Shown: positions 15,730-24,446, counted from the first letter of the stretch. The stretch: DNA of 64,000 bases from Pigmentiphaga sp. H8 (GCF_003854895.1 NZ_CP033966.1:868001-932000), one strand, 5' to 3'. Notes: generated by a model not told the origin, from the sequence alone. A program made the numbers and translations.

Positions 15730-16029
15730 ATGCAGAAGTTGAGTGCGCAGGACATCGAGCAGGCGATGGCGCGGTTGCCCGAATGGCAACTGGACACGCA
15801 GCGGGGCGCCATCCGGCGCCGGTTCCAGTTCGAGGATTTCAGCCAGGCTTTCGCGTTCATGACGCGCATCGCCCTGTACGCGGAAAAGAACGATCACCAT
15901 CCCGAGTGGTCCAACGTCTACAACCGGGTGGACGTCACGCTGACCACCCATGACGCGAACGGCCTGACGCAGCGCGACATCGACCTGGCGCGCCATGCCG
16001 ACGAAGCCGCGCGGGCCCACTCCAGGTAA
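15730..16029 (+). CDS. phhB: pterin-4a-carbinolamine dehydratase
   Basis: A 99-residue protein, the usual size of PCD/DCoH. The signature FAFMTRIALYAEKNDHHPEWSN holds the catalytic histidine pair in EKNDHHPEW, and LTTHDANGLTQRDIDLA closes the fold. It dehydrates the 4a-hydroxytetrahydropterin released by phenylalanine hydroxylase to quinonoid dihydropterin. The start is the ATG at 15730, where the homologous region begins. It is 9 bp upstream of phhA, here with the order B-A rather than the A-B order of Pseudomonas. Confidence 0.95.
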   Translation: MQKLSAQDIEQAMARLPEWQLDTQRGAIRRRFQFEDFSQAFAFMTRIALYAEKNDHHPEWSNVYNRVDVTLTTHDANGLTQRDIDLARHADEAARAHSR

Positions 16030-16038
16030 GAGGCCAGG

Positions 16039-16929
16039 ATGAAGCAGCCATCCACCGCGCCCAAGCACGGTCTGGCCGCCGGCGACGGGAGCCGGCCGGA
16101 ACGGGCGGACTGGACCGTCGACCAGGGCTGGGAACATTACACCCAGGAAGAACACGCGGTCTGGAAATTCCTGTTCGAACGGCAGTCCAGGTTGGTGCCG
16201 GGCCGCGCCTGCCGCGAATTCGAGGCGGGCATGCGCGACCTGCCCATAGGCGCGGACCAGATTCCCGATTTCCGGCGCCTGAGCGAGGTGCTGTCCCGGC
16301 GCACCGGCTGGCAGGTCGTGGCCGTGCCCGGCCTGGTGCCCGACGACGTGTTCTTCGAGCATCTGGCCAACCGGCGCTTTCCCGCCGGGCAGTTCATCCG
16401 CCGCGCCGACCAGCTCGACTACCTGGAAGAGCCCGACGTCTTCCACGATGTCTTCGGTCACGTGCCCATGCTGATGAATCCCATCCTGGCGGATTTCGTG
16501 CAGGCCTACGGCGAAGGCGGGCTGCGGGCCCAGCGCATGGGCGTTCTGCCCAACCTGGCGCGGGTGTACTGGTACACCGTGGAGTTCGGCCTGGTGCAGC
16601 AGGCCGAGGGCCTGCGCATCTATGGCTCGGGCATCATCTCGTCGTACGCGGAAAGCCTGTTCGCGCTGGACGACCCCTCGCCCAACCGGGTCCGCTTCGA
16701 ACTGGAGCGCGTGATGCGGACGCACTATCGCATCGACGATTTCCAGGAGACCTATTTCGTGCTGCACGACCTGGAAGAACTGCTGGAGCTCGCGCGGGTC
16801 GATTTCGCGCCCATCTACCAGCGCATCCGCCAGCAGTCCGAACTGGAGCCCGGCATCCTGCTGCCGGAAGACGACATCATGACCCGGGGCATCGGCACCT
16901 ACCATGCCGCGCGGGCGCAAGGGAACTGA
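16039..16929 (+). CDS. phhA: phenylalanine 4-monooxygenase
   Basis: A 296-residue monomeric bacterial aromatic amino acid hydroxylase. The iron ligands are His136 and His141 in DVFHDVFGHVPML and Glu182 in YTVEFGLVQ, matching Chromobacterium PheOH H138/H143/E184 in spacing. The pterin-binding region AGQFIRRADQLDYLEEPD is intact. It converts phenylalanine to tyrosine with O2 and tetrahydropterin. There is no N-terminal regulatory ACT domain, as expected for bacterial forms. It lies between phhB and a dihydropteridine-reductase-like gene, only 1 bp apart from the latter. Confidence 0.95.
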   Translation: MKQPSTAPKHGLAAGDGSRPERADWTVDQGWEHYTQEEHAVWKFLFERQSRLVPGRACREFEAGMRDLPIGADQIPDFRRLSEVLSRRTGWQVVAVPGLVPDDVFFEHLANRRFPAGQFIRRADQLDYLEEPDVFHDVFGHVPMLMNPILADFVQAYGEGGLRAQRMGVLPNLARVYWYTVEFGLVQQAEGLRIYGSGIISSYAESLFALDDPSPNRVRFELERVMRTHYRIDDFQETYFVLHDLEELLELARVDFAPIYQRIRQQSELEPGILLPEDDIMTRGIGTYHAARAQGN

Positions 16930-16930
16930 G

Positions 16931-17638
16931 ATGGCATCGACACACACGGGCCGGCGTACGGTGATGGTTACCGGCGCGGCCGGAACGCTGGGCGGCGCCG
17001 TTGCCGCGGCCTTCGCCGCCGAAGGCGCCAACCTGGTGCTGCTGGACCGCCGCGAGGCGCGGCCGCCGGCGGGGCTGGATGCGGCTTCGTGCCTGGCCCT
17101 GGCGGTGGACCTGCTGGACGCCGGCCAGGTCGCGGACGCCGCGGGCCGCGCGCGCGACCGCTACGGCGCGATCGACGTGCTGTGCAACATCGCGGGCGGT
17201 TTCCGCATGGGCGAGGCCGTGCACGAGACCAGCGATGCCACCTGGGATTTCCTGCTGGACCTGAACGCCCGCAGCATCATCCATACCGCGCGCGCCGTCG
17301 TGCCCGGCATGGTGGAGCGGGGCGAAGGCCGGATCGTCAACGTCGCCGCCCATGCCGCCCAGCGCGGGGTGGCCGGCATGGGCGCTTATTGCGCCTCGAA
17401 AAGCGCGGTCATGCGGCTGACCGAATCGATGGCCGCGGAGCTGCGCGAACGGGGCGTGAACGTCAATGGCGTCATGCCCACCATCATCGACACGCCGGAG
17501 AACCGGCGCGACATGCCGGATGCCGATCCCGCGCGCTGGGTGGCGCCGGCCGACCTGGCCGAAGTGATCCGCTTCCTGGCCTCGCCGGCGGCGCGCGCCA
17601 TCCATGGCGCGGTGGTGCCGGTGACGGGCCTGTCCTGA
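16931..17638 (+). CDS. short-chain dehydrogenase, probable dihydropteridine reductase
   Basis: A 235-residue classical SDR: TGAAGTLGGAVAAAF is the NAD(P)-binding Gly motif, NIAGGF the adenine-stabilising motif, and Tyr153-x3-Lys157 (YCASK) the active site. The normal catalytic serine, 13 residues before the tyrosine, is Ala140. Mammalian dihydropteridine reductase also has alanine there (A133 with Y146/K150). The segment from residue 187, DTPENRRDMPDADPARW, closely resembles the DTPxNRxxMPxADxxxW stretch of human QDPR. With phhB and phhA directly upstream (1-bp gap), the natural reading is recycling of quinonoid dihydropterin. Another SDR activity cannot be excluded without assay. Confidence 0.75.
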   Translation: MASTHTGRRTVMVTGAAGTLGGAVAAAFAAEGANLVLLDRREARPPAGLDAASCLALAVDLLDAGQVADAAGRARDRYGAIDVLCNIAGGFRMGEAVHETSDATWDFLLDLNARSIIHTARAVVPGMVERGEGRIVNVAAHAAQRGVAGMGAYCASKSAVMRLTESMAAELRERGVNVNGVMPTIIDTPENRRDMPDADPARWVAPADLAEVIRFLASPAARAIHGAVVPVTGLS

Positions 17639-17645
17639 GCGCCGT

Positions 17646-18581
17646 TCAGGACAATTCGGCGTTCAGCGGGGCCAGTTCGGCGATGACGTCCGGCAGCGGC
17701 CGGGCACCCGCGGGCAGGTTCAGGCTGACGTGATGCGTGCCGGCCTCGCGCATGCGCGCGAGGATGCCGGCCAGCGCCCGCACGCCGGTGCGGTAGCCCA
17801 GTTCGATGGTTTCGGCGGGCGCATCGGGGCGGTCCAGCAGTTCCACGCGCATGGCGACGCCGAAGGCGCGGAACTGGCCGGGCGCGGCGCGCGCCACCGC
17901 CTGGCGCCACATGGCGTGGCGGCCGCGCTGGACCTCCGGCGGGCGGTGGTAGGTGGTCCAGCCCACCGCATGGCGGGCGATCCAGTCCAGGCTCTGGCCG
18001 GCCGAGCCGACGGCCAGCATGGGCACGGGGGTAGCGGGGTGTGGCCGCAGGCTGAAGGCCACGGGCGGGTCGTCCTGCAAATCGGGCACGACGCGCGGCG
18101 GAGTGTCCAGCGCGGCCGACACCTGTTCCCAGCGGGCCCGGAAATCCTCGCGCCGGGTGGCGGAGTCCCGGCCGAACGCCAGGTATTCGGGCGGGCGGTC
18201 GCCCGATCCCAGTCCCAGCACGAAGCGCCCCGGCGCCAGCGCGGCGACCGAGACGGCGCCCTTGGCGACGTGCAGCGGATGGCGCAGCGTCAGCACGATG
18301 GCGCCGGTCACGAGGTGGATGCGCCGGGTTCGCCCCGCCAGGGCGCCCAGCCATGTCCAGGGATCGAGATGGCCGATGGCCTCGGGATAGCCCGGATGGT
18401 TCAGCGGCACGTCGCGCACCCAGAGCGCGGCGAAGTCCGCCGCCTCGGCCTGTGCCGCGAGTTCCAGCTGGCGGGGGAAATCGACTTCGCGCTGGCCGGC
18501 ATGTTCGGCGGCGTCGACCCAGGGCAGGGCCAGGCCCAGCGTCAGCCGGTCGGCCCGGAACAGGGGCGTCGCCGCGCTCAT
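17646..18581 (-). CDS. LLM-class (luciferase-like) flavin-dependent oxidoreductase
   Basis: A 311-residue TIM-barrel flavoprotein. It shows FAALWVRDVPLNHPGY, DPWTWLGALAGRTRRIHLVTGAIVLTLRHP and GRFVLGLGSGDRPPEYLAFG, the conserved strands of bacterial-luciferase-like enzymes that use reduced F420 or FMN. Since F420 is uncommon in this group, FMN is the likelier cofactor. There is a 7-bp gap from the upstream gene for a leaderless binding protein on the same strand, so they are cotranscribed. It faces the phh operon tail to tail with 7 bp between them. Its substrate is unknown. Confidence 0.88.
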   Translation of the reverse strand: MSAATPLFRADRLTLGLALPWVDAAEHAGQREVDFPRQLELAAQAEAADFAALWVRDVPLNHPGYPEAIGHLDPWTWLGALAGRTRRIHLVTGAIVLTLRHPLHVAKGAVSVAALAPGRFVLGLGSGDRPPEYLAFGRDSATRREDFRARWEQVSAALDTPPRVVPDLQDDPPVAFSLRPHPATPVPMLAVGSAGQSLDWIARHAVGWTTYHRPPEVQRGRHAMWRQAVARAAPGQFRAFGVAMRVELLDRPDAPAETIELGYRTGVRALAGILARMREAGTHHVSLNLPAGARPLPDVIAELAPLNAELS

Positions 18582-18588
18582 GGCCGCC

Positions 18589-19278
18589 CTATAGGGGTTC
18601 CATGCCGTTCTTGCGCTTGATCCCCGCGGCCTCGGCGCTGGCCATGAAGGCCAGCAGCTTGCGTACGGTGTCCGGCTGGGCGGACGTGGCCGCCACGCCG
18701 GCGGAGAACGTGGTCATGATCTGCAGGCCGGGAGGCAGGGGCCCCACGATGTCGATGCCCGGCACGTTCATCATCTCGCTCAGTTGCTGGAAGCCGAGAT
18801 CGACTTCGCCCTTGGCGATCAGGGTGCCCACCGGGACGCCCGGCTTGGACTGGACGGTGCGGTCCTTGATCTGGTCGGCGATGCCCCAGCGCTCGAACAG
18901 CTTGGACAGGTAGACGCCGCTGGGGCCGGTGGAGTAGCCGATCGTGCCTCCATCCAGCACGGCCTGCTTGACCGCGGCCTCGGAGCCGAGGTCCGGCCGC
19001 GGCGCGCCGGCGCGCACGGCCACGTAGACGCCCGACTCGACCAGGTCCACGCGGCTGCCCGCCACGATGTGCCCGGCTTCGGTCATCTGGTCGATGACGT
19101 TGGCGGCCAGCACGATGGCGTCGAAGGCCTCGCCGGACTGCACGCGCCGGGCGGCATCGACGCCGCCGACCGACTCCACCAGGACGTCCTGGGCCTGCGC
19201 CTGGGGGTACTGGGCGACGAGATCGGCAAGCAGCTGCTTGGTTGCCATCGAGGAAAGGATGTGGATCTGGGATGCCAT
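18589..19278 (-). CDS. ModA-like substrate-binding domain protein without signal peptide
   Basis: A 229-residue type-2 periplasmic-binding-fold protein of the molybdate-binding (ModA/extracellular binding protein) type: IHILSSMATKQLLADLV, GEAFDAIVLAANVIDQM, GTIGYSTGPSGVYLSKLF and GEVDLGFQQLSEM. Unlike transported relatives it starts directly with the first beta-strand, with an AGGAAG site before ATG 19278, and has no export signal. A cytoplasmic ligand sensor or carrier is thus inferred. The closest unit mate is the LLM oxidoreductase 7 bp downstream. The real ligand is unknown and there are no permease genes nearby. Confidence 0.82.
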   Translation of the reverse strand: MASQIHILSSMATKQLLADLVAQYPQAQAQDVLVESVGGVDAARRVQSGEAFDAIVLAANVIDQMTEAGHIVAGSRVDLVESGVYVAVRAGAPRPDLGSEAAVKQAVLDGGTIGYSTGPSGVYLSKLFERWGIADQIKDRTVQSKPGVPVGTLIAKGEVDLGFQQLSEMMNVPGIDIVGPLPPGLQIMTTFSAGVAATSAQPDTVRKLLAFMASAEAAGIKRKNGMEPL

Positions 19279-19377
19279 GGTTTGCTTCCTGTGAGTCGGC
19301 GGCCGGCACGGCCCTGCCCGCAGATTAGAACATAGGGGCGTTGGGCGACGAGGCGCCGCTCTTGCGCGAAAGGCCAC

Positions 19378-19731
19378 TCACGAGCGATGCATCAGGATGT
19401 TGACCAGGTTGCCGAACGGATCGCGCACGTAGAAGCGCCGCACGCCCCAGGCTTCGTCGCAAGGTCCGTAGACGATCTCGGCCCCGTGCGCGCGGGCGCG
19501 CGCCAGCACTTCGTCCACATCGTCGACCTCGATGGACAGGGCCGGCACGGGCGTGCCCGAACCTCCCTCGCTGGCCACGCTGACCTGCGGTGTCTGGCTG
19601 CCGCCGGAGGCGAAGGTCATGAGCCAGCCGTGGTCCATGACCACGTCCAGGCCCAGCAGCCTGCCGTAGAACTCCCGCGCGAGGGCGGGGTCGGGGGTGG
19701 TGAGGTTGGCGACGATGCGGCGAACGGTCAT
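19378..19731 (-). CDS. VOC family protein (glyoxalase-like)
   Basis: A 117-residue single VOC module: VANLTTPDPALAREFYGRLL opens the first beta-alpha-beta unit and RRFYVRDPFGNLVNILMH is the second-half signature. In the usual place of the metal-binding glutamate (PxGNxxE) there is asparagine (NLVN), so metal binding may be lost or different. The start is ATG 19731; the longer frame in front shows no family similarity. It is 99 bp ahead of the leaderless binding protein on the same strand and may share its promoter. Confidence 0.82.
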   Translation of the reverse strand: MTVRRIVANLTTPDPALAREFYGRLLGLDVVMDHGWLMTFASGGSQTPQVSVASEGGSGTPVPALSIEVDDVDEVLARARAHGAEIVYGPCDEAWGVRRFYVRDPFGNLVNILMHRS

Positions 19732-19850
19732 GGCGGTCGAGCTCCGGAAGCGAATCGTGACCGGAGATTTTATCGCCCGCGATGCTCTCGGCTGGAAGCG
19801 CGCGCCGCCCGTGGGTAAAGTGGAGGCTTGTCCATGCAAGCCTCGCCGTC

Positions 19851-21143
19851 TTGAATTCCGCTCCATCCGCCGATCCCCGCCTGGTCCGCCTGCGCCGCAT
19901 GAAGCTGAGCGCGTTGGGGCTGCTTGCCGCGTCGCTGGCGGGCTTCGGGCTCAGCCATGCCATGGGCGGACAAGGCGCCTGGGCCTGGGTGCGGGCCTTC
20001 TGCGAGGCCGCCACGGTCGGCGCGCTGGCCGACTGGTTCGCCGTGGTGGCGCTGTTCAAGCGGCCCATGGGCCTGCCGATTCCCCATACCGCCATCGTCC
20101 CCGCCAACCAGGCGCGCCTGGGGGACAATCTGGCCGTGTTCGTGCGCGACCATTTCCTGGCGCCGGATGCCCTGCTGGCAAGACTCCAGGTGTTCGATCC
20201 CGCGGGCAGGCTGGGCGCATGGCTGAGCGAGCCGGCCCAGGCGCGCATGGCGGCGGGCATGGCGCGCACCTGGCTGTCCCAGGCGCTGGACCTGCTGGAC
20301 GAGCGGGCCGTGCGCGAGGCCATCCAGTCCTTCGTCGTCGCGCGCCTGCGCGCCTGGGATGCGGGGGCGACGGCGGGCGAAGTGCTGGGATTGCTGACGC
20401 GCGACGGCCGCCACCATCAACTGCTGGACGAGGCCCTGCGGCGCCTGGGAGGCTACCTGGACGACGAAACCGTCAAGGAGCGAGTGTCGGACCTGATGGT
20501 GAAATACGCCCGCAAGGAATGGCCCAAGATTGTCGGGACCGTGAATCTGGTGAAGCCGGTCGACCGCATCGCGGACAATCTGGCGGATCGATTGGCCCGC
20601 GCGCTGCTGGACGAGCTGCACGAAGTCTTGTCGCGGCCGGAGCATCCGTTGCGCCAGGATTACGAGGCCTGGGTGGCGGACTACGTGGCGCGCCTGCGCG
20701 ACGATGCGCAACTGCGCGAACAGATCGACGGCATCAAGGCAAGGCTGATCGATCATCCGTCGGTGCAGGAGTACGTGCAGGGCCTGTGGGTCGAGATCCA
20801 CGCCGCCCTGCGCCGCAACCTGGACAGCCAGGACTCGCCGCTGGCCCGGCACCTGGAGCGGAGCCTGTCGGGGCTGGGGCGCCAGCTGGCCGCCAATCCG
20901 GCCTTGCGCGAGGCGATCAACGAGCACGTCATGACCGGCGCGCGCAGCCTGGCGGGCCGCCTGCGCGAGGGCGTCACCGAGCACATCGCGCAGACCGTCA
21001 AGGGGTGGGACGAAGGGCGGCTGGTGCAGGCGCTGGAGCTGAGCGTGGGGCCCGACCTGCAATACATCCGCTACAACGGCACGCTGGTGGGCGGACTGAT
21101 CGGGATCGCGCTGCACGCGCTGGTGCTCGCTTTCGGCGGCTGA
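19851..21143 (+). CDS. DUF445 (YjiN-like) membrane-associated protein
   Basis: A 430-residue protein of the DUF445 family. An N-terminal hydrophobic segment (LSALGLLAASLAGFGLSHA) is followed by WVRAFCEAATVGALADWFAVVALFKRPMGLPIPHTAIVP, the most conserved part of the family, then long amphipathic helices, and a C-terminal membrane segment (LVGGLIGIALHALVLAFGG). It is likely an inner-membrane protein with a large helical domain. TTG 19851 is taken as the start because the family's RLxRMK stretch lies just ahead of the first helix; ATG 19899 or 19782 are alternatives. Function is unknown. Confidence 0.82.
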   Translation: MNSAPSADPRLVRLRRMKLSALGLLAASLAGFGLSHAMGGQGAWAWVRAFCEAATVGALADWFAVVALFKRPMGLPIPHTAIVPANQARLGDNLAVFVRDHFLAPDALLARLQVFDPAGRLGAWLSEPAQARMAAGMARTWLSQALDLLDERAVREAIQSFVVARLRAWDAGATAGEVLGLLTRDGRHHQLLDEALRRLGGYLDDETVKERVSDLMVKYARKEWPKIVGTVNLVKPVDRIADNLADRLARALLDELHEVLSRPEHPLRQDYEAWVADYVARLRDDAQLREQIDGIKARLIDHPSVQEYVQGLWVEIHAALRRNLDSQDSPLARHLERSLSGLGRQLAANPALREAINEHVMTGARSLAGRLREGVTEHIAQTVKGWDEGRLVQALELSVGPDLQYIRYNGTLVGGLIGIALHALVLAFGG

Positions 21144-21165
21144 GCGGCGGGCGGACCCGGCCGCG

Positions 21166-22710
21166 CTACGCTGCGTCGTCGCGCAGCGCCTCGGCGCGGG
21201 CGGATCCGCCGCGCAGGATGCAGGCCGCGGCCACGGCCGCGCACAGGGTCAGCACCGCGCCGACGGCGGCCGACAACTGCAGCGCATCGACGAACGCCGC
21301 GCGCGCCACCGCCAGCATGGCGTCGGCTTGCGGCGTGGGCAGGGCAGGCGCCACCGCCACCGCCGCGCCCAGCGTTGACGAGGCGGTCTCGGCCACCTGC
21401 GCGGGGATGCCGTCCGGCATGCCCGCGGACAGGCCGGCGCGGTAGATCATCGTGCCCAGGCTGCCGAATATCGCGATGCCGAGCGCGCCGCTGAATTCGG
21501 CGCTGGTTTCGGAAATGGCGGAAGCCGAACCGGCCCGCTGCGGGGGCGCCGAGGTGATGATCATTTCGTTGCCGATGGTGAACACCGGCGCCATGCCCAG
21601 GCTCATCACGATCAGGCCCGCCATGATGGCCTCGAGTCCGTAGGGGCGGTCGGCCAGCAGCACCAACAGGAAGCCGGCGGTGGCCGCGAGCAGGCCGCCC
21701 ACGAAGATGGACAGCGGCGGCACGCGCCGGGCCAGGCGCGGGGCGAGCAGCGAGCCCGCGACGAAGCCCAGCGCCCACGGCACGGTGACCAGGCCCGCCC
21801 GCAGCGGATCAAGGCCCAGCACCAGTTGCAGGTATTGCGTGATGAAGATGTAGACGCCGAACATGGCGAGGCAGGACAGCGCGTAGGCGGCGATGGCCGC
21901 GCTGAAGGCCGGCCGCATGAACAGGTCCAGGTCCAGCAGCGGATAGGGCAGGCGCCGCTGCCGCCGCACGAAGGCCACGCCCACCGCGAACCCCGCCACG
22001 ATGATGGCGCCGGCGGTCCATGACGCCCCGTGCTGGGCGATCTGCTTGAGGCCGTAGATCATGGCCAGCACGGCGAACAGGGACTGCGCCACGCTGGGCG
22101 GGTCGATGCGGCCCGCGTCCGGATCGCGGTATTCCGGCAGCAGCACCGGGCCGAGCGCCAGCAGGAGCAGCATCACCGGCACCGCGACCAGGAAGACCGA
22201 TCCCCACCAGAAGAACTGCAGCAGCACCCCGCCCACCAGCGGCCCGATGGCGCTGCCGAGCGAGAAGCTGGCGATCCAGACGCCGATCGCGAACTGGCGC
22301 TCGTGCTCATCGTGGAACATGTTGCGGATCAGGGACATGGTCGATGGCGCCAGGGTGGCGCCCGCGATGCCCAGCAGGGCCCGCATGGCGATCAGCATGC
22401 CCGCGCTGTCGGAGAAGGCCGCGATGGCCGAAGCGACGCCAAACGCCGCGGCACCGATCAGCAGCAGCTTGCGCCGCCCGATGCGGTCGCCCAGGGTGCC
22501 CATGGTGATAAGCAGGCCCGCGACCAGGAATCCGTAGATGTCGATGATCCACAAGAGCTGCGAACTGGAGGGATTCAACTGCGCGCTGATGGCGGGCAGG
22601 GCCAGGTTGAGCACGGTCAGGTCCATCGCGTAGACCATGCAGGGCAGCGCGATGACGGCCAGTCCTATCCATTCCTTGCGGGTGGCTTTGAGAGACGGGG
22701 GGGATGTCAT
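21166..22710 (-). CDS. 14-TM MFS multidrug transporter (SmvA/QacA type)
   Basis: A 514-residue DHA2 transporter with about 14 hydrophobic helices. Helix 1 holds MDLTVLNLALPAIS, with the acidic residue typical of QacA-type proton antiporters; motif A is GTLGDRIGRRKLLL and motif C is AIGPLVGGVLLQ. It follows the ECF sigma gene by 7 bp on the same strand, so it is the fourth gene of that operon and is probably induced with it. Export of cationic or redox-active toxicants is the family role; the actual substrate is unknown. Confidence 0.9.
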   Translation of the reverse strand: MTSPPSLKATRKEWIGLAVIALPCMVYAMDLTVLNLALPAISAQLNPSSSQLLWIIDIYGFLVAGLLITMGTLGDRIGRRKLLLIGAAAFGVASAIAAFSDSAGMLIAMRALLGIAGATLAPSTMSLIRNMFHDEHERQFAIGVWIASFSLGSAIGPLVGGVLLQFFWWGSVFLVAVPVMLLLLALGPVLLPEYRDPDAGRIDPPSVAQSLFAVLAMIYGLKQIAQHGASWTAGAIIVAGFAVGVAFVRRQRRLPYPLLDLDLFMRPAFSAAIAAYALSCLAMFGVYIFITQYLQLVLGLDPLRAGLVTVPWALGFVAGSLLAPRLARRVPPLSIFVGGLLAATAGFLLVLLADRPYGLEAIMAGLIVMSLGMAPVFTIGNEMIITSAPPQRAGSASAISETSAEFSGALGIAIFGSLGTMIYRAGLSAGMPDGIPAQVAETASSTLGAAVAVAPALPTPQADAMLAVARAAFVDALQLSAAVGAVLTLCAAVAAACILRGGSARAEALRDDAA

Positions 22711-22717
22711 GGAGGAA

Positions 22718-23998
22718 TCAGTGGGAGGGGAGGACTTGGGCAGCGCGTGCCAATAGAAGTTCCTGTTCGCGCAGGTTGCGGGTCATGGCGGCGGCGCGCA
22801 GGAATTCCTCGCGCGCCTCGGCGTGGCGTCCGAGCTTGTGCAGCAGGTCGCCGCGCACGCTGGGCAGCCAGTGATAGTTGTCCAGGGCCGGTTCCGAACG
22901 CAGCGCGTCCGCCAGCGCCAGCCCGGCGGCCGGACCGAACGCCATGCCGACCGCCACGGCGCGGTTCAGTTCGACCACGGGCGAGGGAGCGACCTGCGCC
23001 AGGGCATCGTACAAGGCCACGATGCGTTCCCAGTCGGTCTCGTCCGGCGTGCGGGCCCGGGCGTGGCAGGCGGCCAGCGCGGCCTGCAGCGCATAGGGGC
23101 CGTGGGCCCCGTCCAGGGCCTCGGCCCGGGCCAGGGCGGCCAGGCCGCGCCGTATCAGCAGCGGATCCCAGCGCGCGCGGTCCTGTTCCATCAGCAGCAC
23201 GGGACGCCCGTCGGCGTCGGTGCGGGCCGGCAGGCGCGAGGCCTGGATCTCCAGCAGTGCGCACAGGCCATGGGCCTCGCCCTCGTCCGGCGCCAGCTCC
23301 GCCAGCACGCGCGCCAGCCGCAGTGCCTCGCCGCACAGGGCCGGCCGCATCCAGTCGTCGCCGGCCGTGGCCGAATAGCCTTCGTTGAAGATGAGGTAGA
23401 TCACTTCCAGCACCGATTCGAGCCGGGCCTCGCGCTCTTGCGTGCGAGGCACCTCGAACGGCACCTTGGCCGCCGACAGCGAACGCTTGGCGCGCACGAT
23501 GCGCTGGGCGATGGTGGCCTCGGGCACCAGGAAGGCGCGCGCGATCTCGCCGGCCGTCAGGCCGCCCAGCAGGCGCAGCGTCAGCGCGACGCGGGCGTCG
23601 GTGGACAGGAGGGGATGGCAGGCGGTGAAGATCAGGCGCAGCAGGTCGTCGCCCACTTCGTCGTCGCGTGCCGCCTCGACCAGGGCTGCCGGGTCCGGCG
23701 CATGGCCGGCGCCCAGCACTTCGGTCTCGTGGCCGTACTCCTCGTGCTTGCGCGCATGCAGGGCGGCCTGGCGCAGGCGGTCCAGCGCCCGGTTCTTCGC
23801 GGTGGTCATCAGCCAGGCTCCGGGGTTGTCCGGCACGCCACCTTCGGGCCATCGTTCCAGCGCGGCCACCAGCGCGTCCTGCGCCAGTTCCTCGGCCAGG
23901 CCGACGTCGCGCACCAGCCGCGCGACGCCCGCGATGATGCGGGCCGATTCGATCCGCCAGACGGCTTCGATGGCACGGTGGGTGGCGGCCTGGGTCAC
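22718..23998 (-). CDS. ECF sigma factor with C-terminal TPR-like domain (ECF42 type)
   Basis: A 426-residue sigma-70 protein. Region 2 includes DVGLAEELAQDALVAALERW and NPGAWLMTTAKNRALDRLRQ; region 4 is LTAGEIARAFLVPEATIAQR. Between them is LLRLIFTACHPLL, a hallmark of the ECF42 group. The roughly 200 C-terminal residues are the helical (TPR-like) extension which in this group replaces an anti-sigma factor. The GTG start at 23998 lies 4 bp after the VOC stop, so the genes are translationally close. Neighbouring YCII/DGPF genes are the known genomic partners of ECF42. It likely transcribes its own operon from the site at 24910-24936. Confidence 0.9.
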   Translation of the reverse strand: MTQAATHRAIEAVWRIESARIIAGVARLVRDVGLAEELAQDALVAALERWPEGGVPDNPGAWLMTTAKNRALDRLRQAALHARKHEEYGHETEVLGAGHAPDPAALVEAARDDEVGDDLLRLIFTACHPLLSTDARVALTLRLLGGLTAGEIARAFLVPEATIAQRIVRAKRSLSAAKVPFEVPRTQEREARLESVLEVIYLIFNEGYSATAGDDWMRPALCGEALRLARVLAELAPDEGEAHGLCALLEIQASRLPARTDADGRPVLLMEQDRARWDPLLIRRGLAALARAEALDGAHGPYALQAALAACHARARTPDETDWERIVALYDALAQVAPSPVVELNRAVAVGMAFGPAAGLALADALRSEPALDNYHWLPSVRGDLLHKLGRHAEAREEFLRAAAMTRNLREQELLLARAAQVLPSH

Positions 23999-24002
23999 AG
24001 GC

Positions 24003-24410
24003 TCAGCCCTGCTCGACCGTGGCCGGGTCCATGTAGAAGACCTCCCATGCATGGCCGTCCGGGTCGTCGAAGCCATGGCTGTACATGAAGCCGTGGTCCT
24101 GCGGAGGCCGCGGCGCCGTGCCGCCGGCGGCCAGGGCCTTGCGCACCATGTCGTCGACGGCTTCCCGGCTGTCGCAGGTCAGGGCCACCAGGACTTCGGT
24201 GCTTTGCCGGGCATCGCTGATCGGCTTGCTGGCGAAACCGCGGAAAAAATCCGTGGTGAGCAGCATGGCGTAGATGTTTTCGCCGATGACCATGCAGGCG
24301 GCCTTTTCGTTGGTGAACTGGGCGTTGAAGGTGAAGCCGAGCTGGCCGAAGAAGGCCTGGGTGCGCGGCAGGTCGGCGACGGGCAGGTTGACGAAGATCT
24401 GCTTGTGCAT
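24003..24410 (-). CDS. VOC family protein in the ECF42 operon
   Basis: A 135-residue glyoxalase-fold protein. KQIFVNLPVADLPRTQAFFG starts the fold, and HGFDDPDGHAWEVFYMDP carries the C-terminal metal-type motif with Glu. Similar to the PhnB/YdeE-like group often found with DGPF proteins. It is the second gene of the operon, 36 bp after the YCII gene and 4 bp before the sigma factor. No substrate is known; detoxification of a reactive electrophile is only a guess from the context. Confidence 0.87.
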   Translation of the reverse strand: MHKQIFVNLPVADLPRTQAFFGQLGFTFNAQFTNEKAACMVIGENIYAMLLTTDFFRGFASKPISDARQSTEVLVALTCDSREAVDDMVRKALAAGGTAPRPPQDHGFMYSHGFDDPDGHAWEVFYMDPATVEQG

Positions 24411-24446
24411 GACGGATTCCTTGGAAAGAGTTGGACGCGCGGTGGG

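Noticed and set aside
14701..17031. A 776-codon minus-strand frame across Bug-phhB-phhA
   Set aside because: Overlaps three recognised genes antisense and has no family features.
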